64,000 bases of DNA from a bacterium (lineage in GTDB: Bacteria; SZUA-79; Acidulodesulfobacterales; Acidulodesulfobacteraceae). The stretch's first letter is position 1. Every line of letters begins with the position of its first letter. The stretch is taken from the NCBI GenBank assembly GCA_021798875.1, contig JAJZBN010000005.1, forward strand, positions 43,884-107,883, given 5' to 3'. The translations under genes were made by a program, and so were the position numbers. Of this stretch, positions 9,771-19,855 are shown piece by piece. The notes below the pieces were generated by a model. It was not told the DNA's origin. It did not search any database and saw only the letters and a program-made list of their open reading frames with translations.

Positions 9771-11696
9771 CTAAATTAAACCCATTTCATTCAAAAATTG
9801 CGAAGGATCTTCACGTTTTTTTTGTCCGCTATAAGTAATCCTATGCTTAGAACAACTTATAAATAATTTTTTTTTCGTCCTTGTTAATGCAACATAACAA
9901 TTTCTTCTTTCTTCTTCAAGCATTCTAACAGATATGTCGTCATTTTTTAACGACCTGTAATCCGGCCATATTCCTTGATTTAATGAAACGATAAAAACAT
10001 AATCAAATTCAAGTCCTTTAGAGGCATGACCTGTTAGTATTGCAACACCTTTTCCTCCGTTTTTTGAACTTAATGCAAGAAAATTTAAAAAATCGCGTAG
10101 ATTATTGGAATAATACCCTTCCTTGACAAATCTGTCGTATACATTATCTATAAACTCTTTATCCTTTCTGAAGTTATCTTCATTTAAATCTTCTATAGAT
10201 GAAAAAAATTCGCTTAATTTATCGAAATACTCCTTATATTTTTTCTTCTCTTGGATAAACTCGGATAATATAGCGTAAATTTTATTATCCTTATTTCTAT
10301 CAATGGTGTTTAATATTGCTTCTAAAAGACTATAACCGATATTTTTATCTTGTATTTCCTGATAATTGAAATTTAAAAACTCGCATATCTTAAAATAAGC
10401 CGTTTTATCATTTTCATTAGAAATTAGTTTAAGTAAATTAATAATAAAATTCATTTCTCTGGTTGCTATTTTTTCCTGAAGCATTGGAACAAAATGAGGA
10501 ATATTGGCTTCGTTCAATTTATTATTAATTTCATCCAAAATGTATTTATTTCTTCCTATAACGCATATTAAATTATCCCTGCCGATATCGTTGTTTTTAT
10601 CGGCTATCAAACTAACAATTTTTTCTTTTACGAATCCGGCTTCTTCCGCTTGAGAATCAAATTCGTTAAACTCAAAAGAATCTTCATCTGAAATATCGTT
10701 ACCTGAACATATAGGTTTTTTATTCTCTATTCTTATATTGTTATTTGCAATAAGTTTATTTGCAAGTTCTACAACTTTGGAAGGACATCTGAAACTTTCG
10801 TTAACCTGTAAAATTTTCATATCGTATTTTTTACGGAGTTCCAAAAGATATTCAAATTTTGCATCGTTCCATTCATATAATAACTGATCTTCGTCGGCAA
10901 CTATAAACAAATTTTTATAATTGTCCCCACAGATTATCTTTATCAATTCAAATTGCGCCCTATTTGTGTCCTGCCCCTCGTCTATCATAATATATTTATA
11001 AATTTGCCTTACATGCTCAATGATAAATTTTTTATGAAAAAGTTTATATGCTTTCAGTATAAGATCGGAAAAATCAAGTATATTAAGTTCTTTTAGAGTT
11101 TTTTCATATAATTTAAAAATTAATTTAAAATCATCCGAATAATTTTCTGTAATTTTACCGGTATTTATAGATTCCGAATCTATAAGTCTATTTTTTAATT
11201 TTATAAAAGCATAGTAAAAAGAAGGTATAGTGTTTTTTATAATATCGGCATTATAATATTTATCCAAAAGTACTGTAGGTTTATTTTCTCCTTTTCTTTC
11301 TTTATCGATTTCAATCTCAAGCGCATCCTCCAGCAAAGTTATTAAATCTTCGTTGTTATCGTATATTGTAAAATCGTTGCCGACGCCTATATGCTCTCCA
11401 TATGAGATTAGCATATCATAACAAAAACCGTGAAACGTTCCTATAAATGTTCTGTGGACTTCGTTTCCTACAAATTTTTCAACCCTATTTCTCATTTCTT
11501 TAGCAGCTTTGTTTGTAAAAGTAAGCGCTAATATTTTAAATCTTTCATTAATGCTATTACTCAATATATAGGCTATCTTACTGGTTAATACTAAGGTTTT
11601 ACCAGCACCTGGACCGGCTAATACTAATAACGGTCTTTCATCATAAGTTATAGCTTCTTTCTGTGACTCCGAAAGCCCCTTTAATATGTCATCCAT
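9771..11696 (-). CDS. UvrD/Rep-family helicase of a Gabija-like pair (GajB-like)
   Basis: A 641-residue superfamily 1A helicase. Motifs in order: Walker A LAGPGAGKT (26-34), motif Ia region LTFTNKAAKEMRNR, motif II MIDEGQDTNRAQ, motif III DEDQLLYEWNDA, GHASKGLEFDYVFIVSLNQG (motif V region), and VALTRTKKKLFIS (motif VI). It lies 45 bp downstream of a broken OLD-family nuclease gene in the same direction, the gene order of Gabija (class 2 OLD plus UvrD-like protein). It is longer than the well-known GajB of about 500 residues. Alone it could be an ordinary DNA-repair helicase; the context points to phage defence. This gene itself is intact. Confidence 0.8.
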   Translation of the reverse strand: MDDILKGLSESQKEAITYDERPLLVLAGPGAGKTLVLTSKIAYILSNSINERFKILALTFTNKAAKEMRNRVEKFVGNEVHRTFIGTFHGFCYDMLISYGEHIGVGNDFTIYDNNEDLITLLEDALEIEIDKERKGENKPTVLLDKYYNADIIKNTIPSFYYAFIKLKNRLIDSESINTGKITENYSDDFKLIFKLYEKTLKELNILDFSDLILKAYKLFHKKFIIEHVRQIYKYIMIDEGQDTNRAQFELIKIICGDNYKNLFIVADEDQLLYEWNDAKFEYLLELRKKYDMKILQVNESFRCPSKVVELANKLIANNNIRIENKKPICSGNDISDEDSFEFNEFDSQAEEAGFVKEKIVSLIADKNNDIGRDNLICVIGRNKYILDEINNKLNEANIPHFVPMLQEKIATREMNFIINLLKLISNENDKTAYFKICEFLNFNYQEIQDKNIGYSLLEAILNTIDRNKDNKIYAILSEFIQEKKKYKEYFDKLSEFFSSIEDLNEDNFRKDKEFIDNVYDRFVKEGYYSNNLRDFLNFLALSSKNGGKGVAILTGHASKGLEFDYVFIVSLNQGIWPDYRSLKNDDISVRMLEEERRNCYVALTRTKKKLFISCSKHRITYSGQKKREDPSQFLNEMGLI

Positions 11697-11741
11697 AGTT
11701 TTAAGTTATTATTATATTTAAAATTAATATTGATTTATCTT

Positions 11742-13594
11742 TTATTCAGATTCTAATTTTATTTTATTAAAAAGCTCAATGATTTTATCAGGTATTTCTA
11801 AATTATTTTTTATAACGTGATCAGCCAAGTGATACGCAAACTCCGGTTTACCTTTAGAATCGATAAAACAATTTAAAGTAAAATCTTCTTCTTTATCGCT
11901 ATATTTTTCATTTTCTATTTTGTTATTTAACCATAAGTCATAATTCTTTTTGGAAAATTTTTCATATATAATTTCTTTTATTTTTTCTACGCCATAAAAA
12001 GAAATATAATACTTCTCGAAATCAAAATTATCCGGAAGAAAAATTATGCTGTTTTTCTCAGATTCATAATCTCCATAACCACAATTCGTAAGCGTATTAT
12101 CAATTTGTTCTTTGGTGTCCTTTTCTGCATCCGAAAAAATCACCCATTTTAATCCGAGCGATTCTTTGTTGGAAATCTTCAGAAACGGACTATAGGTTTG
12201 CCCATCACATGATATTACCGAAACGCCTAACCTACCAAATATTCTTTTATCTTTAAAATAATATGGCGCAATCTTTTCTATAAAAATCTTTTCGCTATCG
12301 CCTTCGCAAAGAATGAAAACGGAGGAAAATAATAGATCTGGATTTTTAAATTGAATATATCTTTTTATCATTATTTCTTCATCGTCAGTAAAAAATTTAT
12401 TATTTTCATAAGCCTTTTTAGTAAGATTTGGTCTATAATTGAATGATGATTTGTAATACGGTACTCTTTTAATATCTGAAATACCGCCGTTAAGATTAAA
12501 AATAACATAATTATAAATTTCGGATTGTTCAACTAAATATGGAGAGTGGGTTGAAATTATTTTCTGCCCCTTGATTTCTAATATCTCATGAAATAAAGAT
12601 TTTTGTAAATGCGGATGAAGGTGCGCTTCCGGTTCTTCAATGCCTATTATAGGCGTAACATCTTTATTTTTCAAATAATTAGGCAGAATTATTTCTATGT
12701 ACGCTTTAAAAATAAGCAGATACATAATATTCTGAATTCCTTAGCCGTGTTCTGAAATAGATATAGTTAAATTAGAATCTGGATTCTTTAAATAAATATC
12801 CAAATTTTCAAATAACTCCCATGTATTTTGTGGAAATGCATTTAAAAAAACAACATCGGATGATTTATTGGATATTTTTATATTATTTTTTATTTCTTTA
12901 AGGTTATCCAGCAACATTTTAAAAGATTGATTATTGCTAAAATCTAAATTATGTATCTTATCCAACAAATCTTTTAATTCTATATTTTCTTCTTCTTTAA
13001 ATTCGTTATTTAAATGATTTTTTATTTTTCCCCAGAAAGATGTTTTAATAGAAAGTTCTTTTTTTATATCTCTGAGGGATTGAAGGTAAAAAATGGAACA
13101 AAAGTTGAATGTTTATATGTAAAATCCGATGTTTGCGTTTTTTTAAATCTATTATTGCTTTTATCTACAAAATATCTATATTCTTTAAATTTGTTTTCAA
13201 ACTCGTCAAAAGCGCATTCATAGCAAATCCTAAAATATCTAAGCGGAACATCGCTGACGTCTTTTGTTAAATCTGATTCTTCTGTATTGAATAGTATGAA
13301 TGTGCCGAATTCCTGAATCACGCTTTCCGGAAATTTATCATCATTTCTTTCCGCGAATTCAGGTATAATTTTTATAGGTTCAGACTTTTTAGGATCACTA
13401 CTGTTTGCATCGGCAAAAAAATCATTTTCGGTATAATATTGCCTATTGAAACCGATAACTAAATTGACCGCCTGCAAAAAAGAAGTTTTACCGGAATTAT
13501 TAGGCCCGACAAGTAAATTGTAATCCTTTGATAAGTTTACTTTAGTTTCTTTATGTCCTCTAAAATTGTAAATCTCTATTTTACTTATATTCAT
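11742..13594 (-). pseudogene. OLD-family ATPase/TOPRIM nuclease (GajA-like), broken by a frameshift and an in-frame stop
   Basis: Three pieces align to one protein of about 617 residues. Piece 1 (13594-13064) has KIEIYNFRGHKET and Walker A LLVGPNNSGKTS. Piece 2 is open from about 13076 to 12741 and reads NPLRDIKKELS, then coiled-coil-like sequence, ending SISEHG. Piece 3 follows in the same frame after a single TAA (12741-12743): GIQNIMYLL, Walker B GIEEPEAHLHPHLQ, the STHSPYL switch, and a TOPRIM domain starting FILCEGDSEKIFIEK. One missing base near 13075-13078 (a CCC run) and one nonsense codon, for example CAA to TAA, explain both breaks. A separate start at 12725 cannot restore the ATPase half. 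Ribosome site TGGAG before ATG 13594. Confidence 0.82.
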
Positions 13595-13618
13595 TTATCG
13601 GCTCCATAATATTTCAAT

Positions 13619-15679
13619 TCATTTGAGTTTATTAAAACTTAGATTTAACCTTGTGCTCAAAACATATTTTTTGGGAATAGTTATAATAGAAAAATTTTGA
13701 CTTTTTTGTTTGTTATCTTGAATCGCAATGTTATTATTTATCCTGACGACATAATTAGAGCCTAAATTTAGCAATACAAAAAATTTGCAAATAGTAGATT
13801 TTGTACCAATATAACAATATTGGAAGGAAGTATTAGCAATGCTTCTTACCAATTTGATTTGATTATTCTTTGTATTTATCTTTTTTAAACTGTTCAGATA
13901 TTTTTTAAATAAGATTTTATTCAATTTTATGGTAGAAAGTTTTTTTATATTGATTTTTTTATATTTTTTTGGCAGAACTAATTTGTAGAACTTAAGTCTC
14001 TCATTTTTTTTATATAAATATTCAGCTAAATAATATTTTTTATTTTTGCTTAAATTCGTTAATCGAAAATCGCATTCATAATTTGATTGTTTTTTATTGT
14101 TGGCTTCAGATTTAATTTATCTGCAATTTAATTCGTTTAATATAATCAGATCAGAATTTAAAAAATCTTTTCGTTTAATTTTTTCAAAGTAATTGTTGTT
14201 AATTACTAATTGAGAATAATACGAGCCAATATGAACTTCTTTAAAAGTATTATTCAAAAAAGTATTGAAATTAAAAACTTTTAATAAAGACAATATGTAT
14301 ACAATGGAAATTGAGCCTACACCTATACTTATTATAAAAGTTTTAAAAAACTCTGAGTATATGTCCTTATTATATTTTTTTCGTTTATCTATAATGTATT
14401 TCCCTATAATTATATTCATTGAGATAATAATAAAAGTAAAGATAGTTATATATAAAGACAACCATCCTATACTCTTACAAGAAAATATACTTCCAATGTT
14501 TATATGATTTTTACTTACAAACGTATCAAAGGTTAAACTTATAATTAATAATATTATTAAGAAAAAAATACCATCTGTAAAAAATATATAAATATTTTTG
14601 TACCATGGTTTTTTCCATATATTAAAATTTTTATTAAATGTTAATTTTGATATTACTGCTGGAATAAGATAGTTTTTAAATAAAGGATATATTATAAAAA
14701 TTATAAATAAGATGATTAGTGGCAATATCACATTGCGCTCAGAAAAAGAAAACAATCTATCAAAACTGAGCATAAATAATATTGAGAAAAATATTAATGC
14801 AGTTCCTAAATTGATAAAATATATCGCTATATAATTTTCTTCTTTTATTGATTTAATTCTTAATTCATCATCTATAAGAAAATTATATAAAGGATAATAA
14901 AGTATAATTATAAAAGCAAATACAAGAAGCAAAGAGATTGAAAGCCCTAATGTCACTCCTAAGAAAGATAAGTCGTTTGCATTATTTGGAAACGGAATTT
15001 TATTTACATACAGATATAATCCGAGCCAAACAACCCCTCCAATAAATGCTAAATATATTGCTTCTTTTTTAGAAATTGTTTTTATTATATTAGCTATAAA
15101 ATTAAAAAATATCTCTGACCCTTCATGTTTCAACACATTATTAACATTAAAGAAATTTTCGATCGTTTCATCGAGACTATTAAAATTCAAATATGTCTCG
15201 CATATATATGATTTACTTAAATCAATCAAATCGCAGTCTTTTATATTTTCACCGCAATCGGAAAAATAACCTAAATCTTTTAATAAAAATAGAGCATAAA
15301 CAATTTCATGTTTGGATATATTTAAATCATTGGATAAGTCTGCAACTTTTAATTTTAAATCTTGAGCTTTTTCTATATTAAAATTTTCTTTAATTTTTTT
15401 CTGAATATGATATACAATTGATTTTATATTTTTAAATATATCGTCTTCTGGCGCAATTAACCGCAAACCCAATAAAGTTATATGATTATCTTTAAACAAC
15501 AGCTTGTTAATTTTTGATTTGTCAAAACCTTTTGATTTCAATGCATCTATGTCGTCTTTTTTAATAATTCTTATATTTTCAAAATCATCTCGGTTATAAC
15601 TATTAATTCTCAAAAGAATCTTTTCCAGCCAAAATTTTTCGTATTCTGAAATATTAATCTTTGTAAATTTGAATTCCAT
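13619..15679 (-). pseudogene. Multi-TM membrane protein of the defence-like operon, interrupted by an in-frame TAA
   Basis: The first 520 codons (15679-14120) encode an N-terminal soluble part with a winged-helix-like segment (about 108-140, LKVADLSNDLNISKHEIVY) and about seven membrane helices between residues 205 and 480, then a soluble stretch ending ELNCR. A TAA at 14117-14119 stops it, but the same frame stays open for another 165 codons to 13619, far beyond chance in such AT-rich DNA, and encodes a lysine-rich then beta-like domain. So the gene was probably about 686 codons long. The OLD gene begins 25 bp downstream. I do not recognise the family. A possible TATATAAT box lies upstream of ATG 15679; no clear ribosome site. 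Confidence 0.7.
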
Positions 15680-15831
15680 AAAATAAAATTTTATAATTTA
15701 ATTTATTTAATTTATTATATAATACCACATAAATATTAAAAAAATAACAGCATCAATACTTACGGCTATTTTAAAATTCAAAATGAATATCAATGCAGAT
15801 AGAAAATTTTTTTTAAATAGTAATGCCCTAA

Positions 15832-17358
15832 TCACTGCGTTCTTGCATCAAACAGAGACGAATAAAGTTTCATCGCATACATATCCGTCATGCCGCTTAT
15901 ATAATCTGCGCACATCACTTTAAAAGCGGGATTGCCGCTGCCGTCCTTTCCGAAAGAATCGTAAAATCCGAACTCGTAAAGTTCCTGAAAGTCGTCTGGA
16001 TAAAGTTTGATATTGTTAATATCTGAAAAAACGGAAAAAAGCTTTCTGACGATATTTTCAGCCTTATACCTGTTTAAAAGAATTTCCCTGTTTTCCATAA
16101 CGAGCCTGTAAGAAATCTGTTTGAGGGCGCTTATTTCCAAATCTACTCCGTTTTTCCATATCAAGCCGAATTTATATGAATCGTCGTTATAATCCAAAGG
16201 CATATCAAGTAAAAAATTATCCGATTTAGATTTTAATTTTTTAACTGCGTCTTTTCTTTCTTCTAAATCTATATTTAAAATAAACTTTGAAATATAGTTG
16301 GAAAAGAACTCTTTAAGGTCGGTCTTGACTTTTATGTGATGCATAGTTTGGTCTTTTGATTCGTATTTATCGGCTGTTTCGTCTTGCATGATATAGTCTT
16401 TGCCGAAATCCGTCCGTCTTTCAAATCCGTCGTTTTCCGGAATGTTAAAAATATTCCTTAATTTAAAAAAGAAATCGTCGACCCGTTCGGTCATCGTATT
16501 AATAGTATCGATTGAATCTTTTGTAAAACGCCCGCTTTCTTTAAGATATTTATTTACTTTAAAGCGGCCGCCTATGTCTATCAGCTTAGATTCTACTCCG
16601 TCTTCTATATCGTGCGTAGCGTAAGCTATATCGTCTGCGGCGTTTAATATCTGGCATTCCAAACACCTTGAAAATTCAAAAAATTTATTTTTGGAGGTTT
16701 TATTTTTTTTATCGTTAAAAAATGCCGAATATTTATTTAAATAATTTACAAAATCCATTCCATGAAGTTTTTCGAGTATAAATATATCGCCGTCGTAAAT
16801 AAAATGCTTTTCTTTATCGGACATGGAATACGGCATCTTATATTTTAAAATTCCGTCTATGGTCTTAAGGGAAGGATTAATACCGTATATTTTATTGTTT
16901 TTGGAATCGTAGAATTTTTTTTCCAAAAAATTAAGAATCCTTATGTTTTGGGCATTAGCCTCGAATCCAAGTTTCCCGTCCGTAGCTTTCTTTAATTCCT
17001 CGTTTATAATATATTCGCCGAGGTGGCCGAAAGGCGGATGTCCTATATCGTGAGCTAAAGAAACAGCTTCGATAAGGTCTAAATCTATACTTAAGCCGTA
17101 TTTTTTATTTAAAATAGATGTTACTGCTCTTGCTATTTGCGATACTTCTAGGGAATGGGTAAGTCTCGTCCTGTAATAATCTAAGGTAAAAACTCCGAAA
17201 ACCTGGGTTTTATTCCTCATCCTCCTAAATGCGCTGGAATGAATTATCCTGTCTCTGTCTATTTGAAAAGGAGACCTTACCCCTTTTTCCTTTTTTTCCT
17301 TATCGGCATATCCGTAATCGAATACTCTTTCTTCTATTCTCCTTTCTTCTGACATCAA
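15832..17358 (-). CDS. dgt: dGTP triphosphohydrolase (HD domain)
   Basis: Hydrolyses dGTP, and in some relatives other dNTPs, to the nucleoside and triphosphate. The 508-residue protein has HSSAFRRMRNKTQVF near residues 40-54, RLTHSLEVSQIAR, and the metal-binding SLAHDIGHPPFGHLGE around residue 100, all diagnostic of the Dgt family. NAADDIAYATHDIEDG supplies the further Asp ligand. It is longer than the short type (about 380 residues) and closer to the longer enzymes. It starts ATGATG; either ATG may be used. Neighbours are the broken defence operon downstream and a divergent DksA/TraR-type gene. Confidence 0.88.
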   Translation of the reverse strand: MMSEERRIEERVFDYGYADKEKKEKGVRSPFQIDRDRIIHSSAFRRMRNKTQVFGVFTLDYYRTRLTHSLEVSQIARAVTSILNKKYGLSIDLDLIEAVSLAHDIGHPPFGHLGEYIINEELKKATDGKLGFEANAQNIRILNFLEKKFYDSKNNKIYGINPSLKTIDGILKYKMPYSMSDKEKHFIYDGDIFILEKLHGMDFVNYLNKYSAFFNDKKNKTSKNKFFEFSRCLECQILNAADDIAYATHDIEDGVESKLIDIGGRFKVNKYLKESGRFTKDSIDTINTMTERVDDFFFKLRNIFNIPENDGFERRTDFGKDYIMQDETADKYESKDQTMHHIKVKTDLKEFFSNYISKFILNIDLEERKDAVKKLKSKSDNFLLDMPLDYNDDSYKFGLIWKNGVDLEISALKQISYRLVMENREILLNRYKAENIVRKLFSVFSDINNIKLYPDDFQELYEFGFYDSFGKDGSGNPAFKVMCADYISGMTDMYAMKLYSSLFDARTQ

Positions 17359-17506
17359 GAGCCGCCTCCGCTAAAAATTAAAATTACTATAATAAATAAA
17401 TCAATCCGGCAGTCTGTTTTACCGGCATTTTTTAATCTTGCATTTATATTTAATTAAATATATACTATTCACACATTTTTGACAAATAATATCGGAGGTA
17501 CCGCTT

Positions 17507-17986
17507 ATGAAAAATACGAATAAAGAAAATATAGACGAACAATCGTTTTCAAAAGCCGAAATAGAATCGGCAAAAAAAGTACTAATAAAAATGAAAAAAG
17601 ATATTTTTAAGGAAATAGACGCAGGCATTAAAGAAGGTTCGTCTAAAGATTCAACCGAATACCGCGGCGACAATTACGACATCGCTTCCAATGAAAGAGA
17701 CCGTGAACTTATGTATATGCTTGGAGACAGAGAAAGAAAAAAAGTGAGGGAAATAGACAATGCGCTTTTGAAAATTAAAGAAGGGACTTACGGGGTATGC
17801 GACGAATGCGGAGAACCTATTTCTAAAAAAAGATTAAAAATCATACCTTATTCCAACTTATGCATAAACTGCCAGTCTAAGGCGGAAGAAGAAGAAAAGA
17901 AACAGTTAAGCGAAGATTATATCGACCACTTAAATACGCTTTCTTTAATAAATGACGACGACGGATTTAAAGATTCCGACGAGTAG
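17507..17986 (+). CDS. DksA/TraR-family C4 zinc-finger protein
   Basis: A 159-residue protein with an N-terminal coiled-coil-prone region (KAEIESAKKVLIKMKKDIFKE) and a C-terminal zinc finger of pattern C-x2-C-x17-C-x2-C (CDECGEPIS ... LCINCQ, about residues 98-122). The family binds the secondary channel of RNA polymerase, with or without ppGpp, or acts as a general stress regulator. An acidic tail follows. Ribosome site GGAGG eight bases before ATG. The last 20 bases overlap the convergent OppF-type gene, so the two transcripts overlap tail to tail. Confidence 0.85.
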   Translation: MKNTNKENIDEQSFSKAEIESAKKVLIKMKKDIFKEIDAGIKEGSSKDSTEYRGDNYDIASNERDRELMYMLGDRERKKVREIDNALLKIKEGTYGVCDECGEPISKKRLKIIPYSNLCINCQSKAEEEEKKQLSEDYIDHLNTLSLINDDDGFKDSDE

Positions 17987-18779
17987 ATGTTAAAAAAGAC
18001 ATAGATTCAAGAAGAGATCTAGAATAAGGATGCGACGGATTTTTAAAAAAATCGTCCGTTTCGGCAATCTCCATTATTTTTCCGCCATACATTACGCATA
18101 CTCTGTCCGCAATGTGCCTGACCAATTTTAAATCGTGGGTAATAAATATATAGCTCATACCGGTTTCGTTTTTTAAATCCATAAGCAGATTTAAAATCTG
18201 AGCGGAAACCGAAACGTCAAGGGCAGAAACAGGCTCATCGAGTATAAGCAGTTCGGGACGAACCGACAAGCATCTTGCTATTCCCACTCTCTGCCTCTGT
18301 CCGCCGGAAAGCATATGCGGATAGTTTAAAGCCGTCGTTTCCGGCAATCCGACTATTTTAAGCTGTTCTAAGGCAAATTCCATTCTGTCTTTCTTTTTGT
18401 TCTTTATAATACCGTTTCTGACCGCGGGATAAGATATTATTTTATATATCTTCTTTTTTGGATTTAACGACGAATATGGATCTTGAAAAAGTATCTGTAT
18501 CTTTTTCCTGAAATCTTTTTTTTTATTTTTATAATCCAGAAGTTCGCCTTTAAAATATATCTCGCCGGATGTTTTTTCCGTCAAGCCTAAAATCAACTTG
18601 GAAAGGGTCGATTTTCCGCATCCCGTTTCTCCTACTACTGCAAATACTTCATTTTTATACACCTCAAAAGAAACGCCGTCAACCGCTTTTATCACGTTCT
18701 TTTTTATATCGAATAACGTTTTATAATACTTGTAATGTTTAGAAACGTCGGAAACCGATAAAATTACGTTATTTTCCAT
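17967..18779 (-). CDS. Oligopeptide/dipeptide ABC transporter ATPase, OppF/DppF type
   Basis: ATP-binding subunit of a peptide or nickel-type importer. The 270-residue protein has Walker A GETGCGKST, Q-loop LFQDPYSSLNPKK, signature LSGGQRQRVGIARCL and Walker B LLILDEPVSALDVS. It follows the OppD-type gene by only 6 bp. The expected permease and binding-protein genes are absent nearby, so either they lie elsewhere or the ATPases serve several importers. The C-terminus ends soon after HPYSRSLLES, the usual family end. Confidence 0.85.
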   Translation of the reverse strand: MENNVILSVSDVSKHYKYYKTLFDIKKNVIKAVDGVSFEVYKNEVFAVVGETGCGKSTLSKLILGLTEKTSGEIYFKGELLDYKNKKKDFRKKIQILFQDPYSSLNPKKKIYKIISYPAVRNGIIKNKKKDRMEFALEQLKIVGLPETTALNYPHMLSGGQRQRVGIARCLSVRPELLILDEPVSALDVSVSAQILNLLMDLKNETGMSYIFITHDLKLVRHIADRVCVMYGGKIMEIAETDDFFKNPSHPYSRSLLESMSFLTSTRRNL

Positions 18780-18785
18780 ATTTTT

Positions 18786-19814
18786 TTATTTTATGACGGC
18801 GTCGGAATTAAATTTTACGCATCTTACGTCGCGCCGATATTTTCCTCCATTTTCGGCATCCCTAAAACTTCTTAAAGCTATATCGTTTAAACAGCCGTCG
18901 TCTCTCTTAAAACATCTGGAATAAAATCTGCATTTCCCTTTCTTGAAATCGTCTTTAGTCAAATAACCGCTTATATTAAAAAGCTTCTGCTTGGGAACGT
19001 AATCCGGAGAAAGAGACGGAATACTTTTTATTAAAGAAACAGTATAAGGATGGGCGGGGTTGTTTATTATGTTTTCGGTATTGCCGGATTCCATTATCTG
19101 TCCTGCATAAAATACGTAAGTCCTGTCCGAAATGCTTCTTGCTACGGTAAGGTCGTGCGTTATAAAAATAATGCCGACGTTTGATTGCTCTTTTATTTCT
19201 TTAATTAATTTTAAAACCTGAAGCGACGTCGTAACGTCTAAAGCCGTCGTTGGCTCGTCCGCTATCAAAAAACACGGATTAAGCACCATAGCCATAGCTA
19301 TCATAACTCTCTGGCGCATGCCGCCGGAAAGTTCGTACGGATAAGAATTAAATCTTGCAAGCCCGTCTATATTCATATAATTCAAATATTTAACGGCGAT
19401 ATCTTTTGCTTCTTTTTTTGAAATTTTTTTATGCACTAAAATTGCTTCGGTTATCTGCTCTCCTATTTTCATTACAGGATTTAAAGACGTATTGGGATCC
19501 TGAAATATCATAGATATAATTTTTCCGCGCACATCCGTTAATTCGTCGGGCTTGAGTTTCAGAATATCCGCCTCGATATTCTGAGATTTACACTTTATTT
19601 TAATTTCTCCCGAAACTATTCTTGAAACGCCCTGAGGATTAAGTTTTAAAATAGATAAGCCCAAAAAAGATTTGCCGCTGCCGGATTCGCCTACTATAGA
19701 AACGACTTCGCCTTCTTTGACGGATAAAAATAAAGTATCGACTACGTTGATACACTCGTTTTCGTCTTTGCCTGCGCATAATTCTACAGTTAAATTATTT
19801 ATATCTAAACTCAT
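18786..19814 (-). CDS. Oligopeptide/dipeptide ABC transporter ATPase, OppD/DppD type
   Basis: Partner ATPase of the next gene. Motifs: Walker [11 protein letters not shown]-loop [13 protein letters not shown], signature [15 protein letters not shown], Walker [15 protein letters not shown], and the C-terminal oligopeptide-transporter cysteine cluster starting CRFYSRC, with further Cys in DDGC and RRDVRC. The frame is open 23 codons further upstream to 19883, into the end of argS, but [12 protein letters not shown] at 19814 is the normal family N-terminus and is the chosen start. It probably shares a transcript with argS. Confidence 0.87.
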   Translation of the reverse strand: MSLDINNLTVELCAGKDENECINVVDTLFLSVKEGEVVSIVGESGSGKSFLGLSILKLNPQGVSRIVSGEIKIKCKSQNIEADILKLKPDELTDVRGKIISMIFQDPNTSLNPVMKIGEQITEAILVHKKISKKEAKDIAVKYLNYMNIDGLARFNSYPYELSGGMRQRVMIAMAMVLNPCFLIADEPTTALDVTTSLQVLKLIKEIKEQSNVGIIFITHDLTVARSISDRTYVFYAGQIMESGNTENIINNPAHPYTVSLIKSIPSLSPDYVPKQKLFNISGYLTKDDFKKGKCRFYSRCFKRDDGCLNDIALRSFRDAENGGKYRRDVRCVKFNSDAVIK

Positions 19815-19855
19815 ATAAAAACCCGTACGAAAATTTATATTTATATTTTTTACTT

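Noticed and set aside
12741..12968. Separate 75-residue protein
   Set aside because: Starts with an internal TTG and is the middle of the interrupted OLD gene, in frame with the next piece.
13619..13924. Separate 101-residue basic protein
   Set aside because: It starts with an internal TTG and lies in the same open frame as the membrane protein after its TAA, so it is the gene's tail.
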